Shown in pieces: positions 1 to 4,123 of a stretch of DNA of 6,765 bases. Below the pieces are notes generated by a model. It saw only the letters and a program-made list of their open reading frames with translations, made no database searches and was not told the DNA's origin. Source of the DNA: CBFGRV01 sp965651265 (GTDB lineage Bacteria > Bacteroidota > Rhodothermia > Rhodothermales > VXPQ01); assembly GCA_965651265.1 (NCBI GenBank), contig CBFGRV010000113.1, forward strand, positions 1 through 6,765, read 5' to 3'. Each line of letters starts with the position of its first letter. The stretch's first letter is position 1. Both the position numbers and the translations under genes were made by a program.

Positions 1-414
1 GCCGAGGGGATTCACCGGGAGGCGCTGATGCAGATGCGGCAGATCCTCGGACCGCGCCATCGCTCGGTCGCGTGGCAACTCGCGAATCTCGCCGACGTGC
101 TCGTCGCGCGGGGCGAGCTCGACGAAGCCGAGCGGCATCTGCGCGAGGCCGTCTCCATCCGATTGGAGGCCGGAGGCTCGTCGGATCTCACGTACGCCGA
201 GGCGTTGGGCCGTCTCGCCCGCGTCCACGCCCTCCAGGGGGATCACGCGCGTGCGGAGGAGCTGTACCTCGAGAGCGTCAGCATCCTGTCGGCGCAGCTT
301 CCCGACCATCATCCGCCCCTGCAGCGGGCCTACTCGGCCATGGCGGAGCTCTACACGGCACAGAATCGGTTGGATGAAGCCGCGACCTACCGCGCGAAGC
401 TGGTCGGGCGGTAG
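1..414 (+). CDS. TPR-repeat protein, C-terminal fragment (5' end outside window)
   Basis: The frame is open from the first base and ends at TAG 412-414, leaving 137 visible residues. They form at least three tandem helical hairpins of tetratricopeptide type, at about residues 22-55, 65-98 and 108-135, with a 43-residue period like the kinesin-light-chain subtype. Each hairpin shows the A..L..LY/V....G...EAE..Y..A/S pattern, for example LADVLVARGELDEAERHL. There is no signal peptide, catalytic motif or membrane span in the visible part. TPRs bind protein partners. In this kind of genome such tails often end Ser/Thr protein kinases (kinase, membrane span, TPR array), so a second kinase ending here is likely but unproven, because the N-terminal part is missing. 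The ending near EAATYRAKL, just after the last repeat, looks like a natural C terminus. The gene converges on the minus-strand operon, with 51 nt between stop codons. Confidence 0.85.
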   Translation, partial: AEGIHREALMQMRQILGPRHRSVAWQLANLADVLVARGELDEAERHLREAVSIRLEAGGSSDLTYAEALGRLARVHALQGDHARAEELYLESVSILSAQLPDHHPPLQRAYSAMAELYTAQNRLDEAATYRAKLVGR

Positions 415-465
415 GTCTCGGAATTCGGCCTCGGTGGGGGTGCATCGACCATACGGCGAATCCTG
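415..465. other. Short convergent intergenic spacer
   Basis: These 51 nt separate the stop codons of the rightward TPR gene and the leftward membrane-protein gene. I see no perfect GC-rich hairpin followed by a T-run on either strand. If transcription stops here it is not through an obvious canonical intrinsic terminator. Confidence 0.5.
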
Positions 466-1212
466 TCAGACCAGAGGCGTCAAGATTGCCGTCACGATGA
501 GCACGGCGGCCCAGATCAGGTCCAGGTTCACCCATGCCGTGCGCAGGATGCGCAGGCCCAGCTTCTCGTAGACCACGACCGCGATCAGACCCATCACGGC
601 GAGGTACCCGATCGTGTGGACCAGCGTCACCAGCAGCCCGATCACCGGCTCGGCGGGAAGCTGCTCGAGGAGGCCGGCCGCGTGGGCCGCATGCACCGCT
701 TGATCCGTATGCGATGCGTGCCCGGCCGCATCGACCAGCTGAGAATGCGCAACCGGCACGGCGTGATCGTGCAGATGACCCCCATCGTGATGCGCCGCCT
801 GGTCGACGGCTCCGAACACGAAGGGCAGCACCATCAACCCGGCGCCGTGCGCCGTGGCCATCAGGAACGACCAGATGCTGAGATCGCGCGGGCGCATCTG
901 CATCCCCCCGAAACGCGGATGCCGGTGGCGCACCAGCCGGTAGCATCCGAAAAGGAAGAGCATGGCCGCGACGGCCCACTTGAGGATGGAGGTCGGGATC
1001 GTGACGCCCACGATCAGTACGACCACCACGGCGGCGCCGACCGCGAGGGCGTGGCCCAGGGCCAGGGGCAGCAACGCCCGCCACACGGCGGAACGCTGCT
1101 GCTCCTGCAGCCCCAGACCCACGGCGAAAAGCCACCCCATCCCCGGATTGATGCCGTGGAAGATGCCCAGCATCAGGAGCATCCCCCAGGCGAAGGTGAG
1201 TTCGAGGTTCAT
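466..1212 (-). CDS. Six-TM membrane protein with His-rich loop; putative metal handling
   Basis: This is a 248-residue integral membrane protein. Hydrophobic segments lie near residues 5-34 (possibly a re-entrant or long helix), 44-70, 73-91, 113-133, 186-212 and 224-246. Conserved-looking intramembrane motifs are HGINPGMG (19-26), ALGHAL (51-56), ATAHGAGLMVLP (119-130) and LVHT (197-200). The pattern recalls the LysE/NicO/UreH-like transporter superfamily, but I cannot name a family. The loop at 139-177 holds ten histidines (141, 142, 146, 148, 150, 156, 165, 168, 174, 177), including HLHDH. Such loops are typical of transition-metal transporters. The ATG at 1210-1212 is chosen because it overlaps the upstream SBP56 stop as ATGA, has GGAG two bases before it, and begins exactly at the first helix. 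The reading frame stays open upstream to 1614, but that part is a shadow of the SBP56 gene. Metal import, export or delivery to the SBP56 protein is an inference from the His loop and the coupling. Confidence 0.85.
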   Translation of the reverse strand: MNLELTFAWGMLLMLGIFHGINPGMGWLFAVGLGLQEQQRSAVWRALLPLALGHALAVGAAVVVVLIVGVTIPTSILKWAVAAMLFLFGCYRLVRHRHPRFGGMQMRPRDLSIWSFLMATAHGAGLMVLPFVFGAVDQAAHHDGGHLHDHAVPVAHSQLVDAAGHASHTDQAVHAAHAAGLLEQLPAEPVIGLLVTLVHTIGYLAVMGLIAVVVYEKLGLRILRTAWVNLDLIWAAVLIVTAILTPLV

Positions 1213-2639
1213 CGCTCCAGGGATTTGCCGTTCGGGTAGCAGAACGAGTCGGACGAGGCGTCGCCGCCCTGCAGGCGCACCTGGTGCGGCCGAAGGCCAT
1301 CGGAGAACTCCACGAAGAAGTCCTCGTCGATGCGGAAGTCGCCATCCGGCTCGGAATCGACCTTCATCATCCAACCCTTGATGCCGTCGGGATAGAACTG
1401 CGCATCCCAGGGCGAATACAGGGCGTTGGTGACGTACACGCGGCGGCCGTCGCGGCTCACCTCGACCATCTGCGGCGCGCCGTTGAGCGGCGTCTCTGGC
1501 GCAGACGGATGCGCGGTTCGCCGTACGATGCCCCCAATCTTGACCTTGCCGGCGAATACAGGGTTGAACGGATCCCGCACGTCGTAGCGGTGCAGCTCGC
1601 CCGTTCCCCAGCACGACACGTACAGGTAGCGGTCATCCACCGACAGGTTGATGTCGGTCACGAGCGGCGGCACGGCCTTGAAGCCCTGGAGCAGCGGCGG
1701 CAGATCTTCCGGAGCCGCCGGCTCGGCCGGGATCGTGATGACCTTCTTCACCTTCCACTCGGCGCGGCCGTTGTGGCCCTCGCGGTACCACATGAAGATG
1801 GACGACGAGAGATCGGTGAGCGAGAGCACTACGCCCACGAAGCCGTAGGCCTTCATCGGATCGTGCGCCGGGCGCAGCTCGAGCACCATCTGCTGGTCGT
1901 CGCCCAACCTGAGCCGCTTCATGTGGCGGCGGCTGTTCAGGTCCCACACGTGCAGCGAGTTGCCGTATTTGCCATTGAGCAGCAGCTCGGGATTGACGCC
2001 GCTGGTGACCATGTTGGGCGTGCCCCACTCGGAGGTGATCATCGTGTCGTAGCCGAGATGCCACCAGAAATCGTACGACAGGTACTGGTCGCCCCGGCTG
2101 TGCTCCCATCGGCCCTTCACCTCGAAGGTGTCGTGGTCCAGCACGAAGATGCCACCTGGACCGTTGCCGTCCGTGGAGCCGAGCGCGTTCATGTAGATGC
2201 CGTTCGGCCCGCAATGCACGGTGTGGGGTGCGATGTAGCCTGTCCTCTGCATGACCGCCTCCGGCTCGATCACCTTCACGAGCTTCGGATTGCGCGGATC
2301 GGGCTGCGTGTCCACGATATGGATGCGCGTCGAGTGCGTCCCCGGCACGACGAGGTAGCGCCGCTCGGCATGCGGATGCGCTGCGTAGGCGCATAGATGC
2401 GAGCTGCACGCGTTCCATCCGAAATGATGGAGCTCGTTGTCGGAGTGCGGAAACTCGACGCGGCCGATCTGGCGGCTGTAGGTGGGCGATGTCGGGTCGA
2501 CGTCGATGACGCCGAGGCCGTCTTTCGCGCCTTCCCCCGTCGGATTGAGTAGGGCCACGTAGGCCAGCTTCTCTTCGGGGGCTTCCATCGCCATGGCCGG
2601 CGACGGGTAGAATGTGGGATCAGGTTTCCAGCGTGCCAT
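1209..2639 (-). CDS. Selenium-binding protein 56 family / methanethiol oxidase homologue
   Basis: This 476-residue protein matches the SBP56 family (human SELENBP1, bacterial MtoX) along its whole length, and its size is the family norm. Recognisable blocks are DPTFYPSP (7-14), KLAYVAL (24-30), ELHHFGWNACSS (69-80), IHIVD and PKLVKVIEP (106-126), YDFWWH with TSEWGTPNM (189-210), GFVGVVLS (266-273), LVTDINLSVDDRYLYVSCWGTGEL (326-349), GGAPQM-like NGAPQM (386-391), LYSPWDAQFYPDG (407-419) and the C-terminal LQGGDASSDSF (456-466). Known members with measured activity are copper-dependent methanethiol oxidases, which convert methanethiol to formaldehyde, H2S and H2O2. Whether this protein does so is inference. 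Cys78, the counterpart of the reactive human Cys57, is kept, but the human CSSC is CSSH here, with another Cys at 83. His71, His72, His139, His142 and His452 are candidate metal ligands. No signal peptide is visible, so it is probably cytoplasmic, whereas Hyphomicrobium MtoX is periplasmic. The start at ATG 2637-2639 fits the family N terminus; there is no clear Shine-Dalgarno sequence. It is translationally coupled to the following membrane-protein gene by a 4-nt overlap. Confidence 0.95.
   Translation of the reverse strand: MARWKPDPTFYPSPAMAMEAPEEKLAYVALLNPTGEGAKDGLGVIDVDPTSPTYSRQIGRVEFPHSDNELHHFGWNACSSHLCAYAAHPHAERRYLVVPGTHSTRIHIVDTQPDPRNPKLVKVIEPEAVMQRTGYIAPHTVHCGPNGIYMNALGSTDGNGPGGIFVLDHDTFEVKGRWEHSRGDQYLSYDFWWHLGYDTMITSEWGTPNMVTSGVNPELLLNGKYGNSLHVWDLNSRRHMKRLRLGDDQQMVLELRPAHDPMKAYGFVGVVLSLTDLSSSIFMWYREGHNGRAEWKVKKVITIPAEPAAPEDLPPLLQGFKAVPPLVTDINLSVDDRYLYVSCWGTGELHRYDVRDPFNPVFAGKVKIGGIVRRTAHPSAPETPLNGAPQMVEVSRDGRRVYVTNALYSPWDAQFYPDGIKGWMMKVDSEPDGDFRIDEDFFVEFSDGLRPHQVRLQGGDASSDSFCYPNGKSLER
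1213..1220 (-). promoter_or_regulatory. RBS within SBP56 3' end for the membrane-protein gene
   Basis: Read on the minus strand, CTGGAGCG precedes the ATG at 1212. The GGAG core has a short 2-nt spacer. Together with the ATGA stop/start overlap at 1209-1212 it points to translational coupling of the two proteins, probably made in fixed ratio. Confidence 0.5.
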
Positions 2640-2660
2640 TTGTGTATCGGTTGGATGGAT

Positions 2661-2689
2661 GATGTCGGGCCGATGGGCCCGGTTACATC
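2661..2689. repeat. Large imperfect inverted repeat upstream of the SBP56 gene
   Basis: GATGT+CGGGCC (2661-2671) faces GGCCCG (2676-2681) and ACATC (2685-2689). The loop is 4 nt (GATG) and three extra bases (GTT) are bulged on one side, so eleven base pairs are possible. It ends 22 nt upstream of the SBP56 ATG on the minus strand. No T-run follows on either strand, so it does not look like an intrinsic terminator. It could be an operator or a 5' leader hairpin that tunes expression between the sigma gene and the SBP56 gene. Confidence 0.55.
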
Positions 2690-2700
2690 CAGCAAGACGA

Positions 2701-2716
2701 GATCCGGCGACGGATC
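2701..2716. repeat. Perfect 6-bp inverted repeat between sigma and SBP56 genes
   Basis: GATCCG (2701-2706), loop GCGA, then CGGATC (2711-2716). It lies 11 nt from the larger inverted repeat at 2661-2689, in the same 110-nt gap. On the minus strand it follows the ECF sigma stop by 33 nt and is not followed by a clear T-run. Its role is unknown. A partial attenuator or processing signal between the sigma gene and the SBP56 gene is possible. Confidence 0.45.
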
Positions 2717-2749
2717 ACCAAATGGCGACGCGAAAATTTTTGTCCGGCT

Positions 2750-3301
2750 TCAAGATGAGAGCTCGCTCTTGAGCCAGGCGCGGGCCATGCGCCAGTCGTT
2801 CGATACGGTGCCGTGTGAGATGCCGAGGGCCTCGGCCGTCTCCTCTATGGTCAGCCCGCCGAAATACCGCGCCTCGACGACGCGCACCCAGCGTGGCTGC
2901 ACCTCCTCCATGCGCGTGAGGGCATCGTCGATCTCGATGAGCCTCTCGAGGGAGTCGTTCGATGAGAGCCCGGCCCCGGTGAGCGTGACCCGTTCGCCCT
3001 TGCGCTTATTGGCCGACCTCGCCCGAGCATAATCCACCAGGATGCGGCGCATGGTCTGGGCCGCCGCCCCGAAGAAGTGGCCGCGACCCTTCCAGTCCAC
3101 CTCGTCGTATCGGACGAGCCTCAGGTATGCCTCGTGCACGAGGTCGTGCGTGTTGAGGGTGTGATCGGATCGCTGCCCGCGCAATTGCGCGCGAGCCATC
3201 CGCAGGAGAGCCGGGTAGATGGCGGCCACGAGGCGGTCGAAGGCCTCGGCCTCGCCGCCTTCGAAGTCCTTCAGGAGTTGTGTGATGGGAGCTTCGGGCA
3301 T
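2750..3301 (-). CDS. ECF-type RNA polymerase sigma factor (TIGR02999/kinase-linked type)
   Basis: This 183-residue protein has the two-domain architecture of ECF sigma factors. Region 2 is at about residues 8-95, with the core DLVHEAYLRLV (53-63) and FFGAAAQTMRRILVDYAR (76-93). Region 4 is at about 125-180, with FGGLTIEETAEALGISHGTVSNDWRMARAWL forming the helix-turn-helix that reads the -35 element. The ILVDYARARSANKR segment and the L-x-x-I-DDALTRME linker are hallmarks of the Sigma70_ECF/TIGR02999 group, which is often genetically linked to Ser/Thr kinases. The segment before region 2.2 reads TLNTHDLVHE (48-57), so most acidic residues usual there are absent and Thr48 and Thr51 are available for phosphorylation. 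No anti-sigma gene adjoins. It is first in a co-oriented row with the SBP56 gene (110-nt gap) and divergent from a paralogous sigma gene. The start at 3299-3301 fits the family N terminus; its Shine-Dalgarno sequence is weak or absent. SBP56 as target is inference. Confidence 0.93.
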   Translation of the reverse strand: MPEAPITQLLKDFEGGEAEAFDRLVAAIYPALLRMARAQLRGQRSDHTLNTHDLVHEAYLRLVRYDEVDWKGRGHFFGAAAQTMRRILVDYARARSANKRKGERVTLTGAGLSSNDSLERLIEIDDALTRMEEVQPRWVRVVEARYFGGLTIEETAEALGISHGTVSNDWRMARAWLKSELSS

Positions 3302-3344
3302 ATCGGTTCGACCGGAAGATACGTCGCAGTCTGTGAGCCGCCGA

Positions 3345-3373
3345 TATGTAGAGCCGATTCGATCGACGTGAAA
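3345..3373 (-). promoter_or_regulatory. Candidate weak sigma70-like promoter, leftward
   Basis: On the minus strand TTTCAC (3373-3368) and TACATA (3350-3345) are separated by 17 nt, placing a start site about 35-40 nt before the leftward sigma ATG. Each hexamer is only a partial match to consensus, so this is tentative. Confidence 0.2.
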
Positions 3374-3381
3374 CGAATGGA

Positions 3382-3410
3382 TTGCTCCCGAAGCGGACCT
3401 GCCTTAGCAT
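3382..3410 (+). promoter_or_regulatory. Candidate weak sigma70-like promoter, rightward
   Basis: TTGCTC (3382-3387) and TAGCAT (3405-3410) have a 17-nt spacer and lie about 47 nt before the GTG of the rightward sigma gene, next to the only AT-rich patch. The matches to consensus are partial. Its -35 hexamer would lie 8 nt from that of the leftward candidate, giving a back-to-back layout. Confidence 0.22.
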
Positions 3411-3447
3411 TAATGATGAAACTGCTCGGAAGCATGCCGACCCTTTG

Positions 3448-3453
3448 ACAGGA
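3448..3453 (+). promoter_or_regulatory. Ribosome binding site for the rightward ECF sigma gene
   Basis: ACAGGA lies 4 nt upstream of the GTG at 3458-3460. An in-frame TGA at 3446-3448 closes the frame just upstream. The GTG is therefore the only start that keeps the full N-terminal helix of the sigma factor, since the next in-frame ATG would cut off 36 residues. Confidence 0.55.
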
Positions 3454-3457
3454 TATC

Positions 3458-4021
3458 GTGGGTGAATCCAGCCGTACATCGACAACCGAGCTGCTCAACA
3501 CGATCGACGACGATCCTGGCGCGCTCGATCACGTGCTGCCCGTGGTCTACGAGGAGCTCCGCGAAATGGCCCATCGGAAACTCGTCCGCGAACGCGATGC
3601 GCACACGTTGAACACGACCGACCTGGTGCACGAATCCTACCTGAAGCTCGTCGACGATGCACGGGTCACCGAGCGGGGAAAGGCTTACTTTTTCGCGGCA
3701 GCGTCTCGCGCCATGCGACAGGTGCTTGTCGATTATGCCCGCCGGCGGAACGCAATGAAGCGCGGGAGTGGCCGAAAGCCACTTTCGTTGGACGAGCGAG
3801 AGATCGCCGTCGACATGCTGGCAGGTGAGCTGATCGACCTGGATGACGCGCTCGAACGGCTCGCGGAGGTCAACCCGCGGCAGGTCCAGGTCGTCGAGTG
3901 CAGGTTTTTCGGGGGATTGAGTGTCGAAGAGACGGCCCAGGCACTCGGTGTGTCGACCCGGACCGTCAAGTACGACTGGGCGTTCGCTCGCGCCTGGTTG
4001 TTCGACGAGCTCAACATGTGA
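3458..4021 (+). CDS. ECF-type RNA polymerase sigma factor, paralogue paired with kinase
   Basis: This 187-residue ECF sigma factor is of the same TIGR02999-type group as the divergent neighbour. Region 2 spans about 8-95, with DLVHESYLKLV (55-65) and YFFAAASRAMRQVLVDYAR (77-95). Region 4 spans about 128-184, with FFGGLSVEETAQALGVSTRTVKYDWAFARAWL. Identity to the neighbour is strong in the core segments (HTLNT-x-DLVHE, VDYAR, RFFGGLS/RYFGGLT, ARAWL). It differs in the recognition-helix stretch (STRTVKYDWAF versus SHGTVSNDWRM), so the two probably prefer different promoters. Thr50, Thr53 and Thr54 sit where other ECFs carry acidic residues of region 2.2. This is compatible with control by phosphorylation, as known for EcfP/PknT in Vibrio. 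The Ser/Thr kinase gene starts 102 nt downstream on the same strand, making it the natural regulator. The start is GTG, and the TGA stop at 4019-4021 gives a normal family C terminus (ARAWLFDELNM). Confidence 0.94.
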   Translation: MGESSRTSTTELLNTIDDDPGALDHVLPVVYEELREMAHRKLVRERDAHTLNTTDLVHESYLKLVDDARVTERGKAYFFAAASRAMRQVLVDYARRRNAMKRGSGRKPLSLDEREIAVDMLAGELIDLDDALERLAEVNPRQVQVVECRFFGGLSVEETAQALGVSTRTVKYDWAFARAWLFDELNM

Positions 4022-4123
4022 GGGCGACGGTTCGGGCGATTGCCCCTACCGCACCGGCTTTACGCAGGTATTTCGGGGCTGCCCGTACGTTCGGCGGGTC
4101 CGCTCGCACGAGTCGAGAACGAA
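4022..4123 (+). other. Spacer between sigma and kinase genes
   Basis: This 102-nt gap holds two small hairpins, GGGC-gatt-GCCC (4034-4045) and CGGG-gctg-CCCG (4074-4085), neither followed by a T-run. The kinase reading frame has no stop codon anywhere in the gap and is the same frame as the sigma gene. The gap has no in-frame ATG or GTG. A weak purine-rich GAGAACGA just precedes the kinase ATG and is the likely ribosome binding site. Confidence 0.4.

Larger units (their letters stand above)
3302..3457. promoter_or_regulatory. Divergent regulatory region between two ECF sigma genes
   Basis: These 156 nt separate the starts of two oppositely transcribed sigma genes and must serve both, unless transcription comes from further upstream. 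It is more AT-rich than its surroundings around 3405-3422. Short palindromes include CGGT-TCG-ACCG (3304-3314, touching the leftward start codon) and TCGATCGA (3359-3366). Autoregulation by one or both sigma factors is likely by analogy with other ECF genes, but their promoter motifs are unknown to me. Confidence 0.5.

Noticed and set aside
616..1239. Plus-strand open frame opposite the membrane-protein gene, with a His-rich translation
   Set aside because: It is the complement of the His-rich loop and transmembrane codons; no hydrophobic or domain structure of its own.
278..1345. Minus-strand open frame of 355 residues running across the membrane-protein gene
   Set aside because: It overlaps the membrane-protein gene in another frame and crosses into two neighbouring genes; composition is Arg/Gly/Ala-rich shadow-like.
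1213..1614. N-terminal extension of the membrane-protein frame up to 1614 on the minus strand
   Set aside because: It lies entirely inside the SBP56 gene in another frame, its translation is Arg/Gly-rich and lacks family features, and the ATG at 1212 with ATGA overlap begins exactly at the first helix.
1284..2396. Long plus-strand open frame opposite the SBP56 gene
   Set aside because: It is the antisense shadow of a well-supported gene in GC-rich DNA; the product is His/Arg/Val-rich with no recognisable domain.
2661..2716. Intrinsic terminator after the leftward sigma gene
   Set aside because: The stems are good but no T-run follows on the minus strand, so I list them as inverted repeats of unknown role.
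3445..3450. Perfect TTGACA hexamer as a -35 box for the rightward sigma gene
   Set aside because: It ends only 7 nt before the GTG start, so its -10 would fall inside the coding region, and no good -10 is found there; part of it belongs to the ribosome binding site and an in-frame stop.
4022..4085. Terminator between rightward sigma and kinase genes
   Set aside because: Only two 4-bp hairpins without T-runs; more likely chance pairing in GC-rich DNA within an operon.
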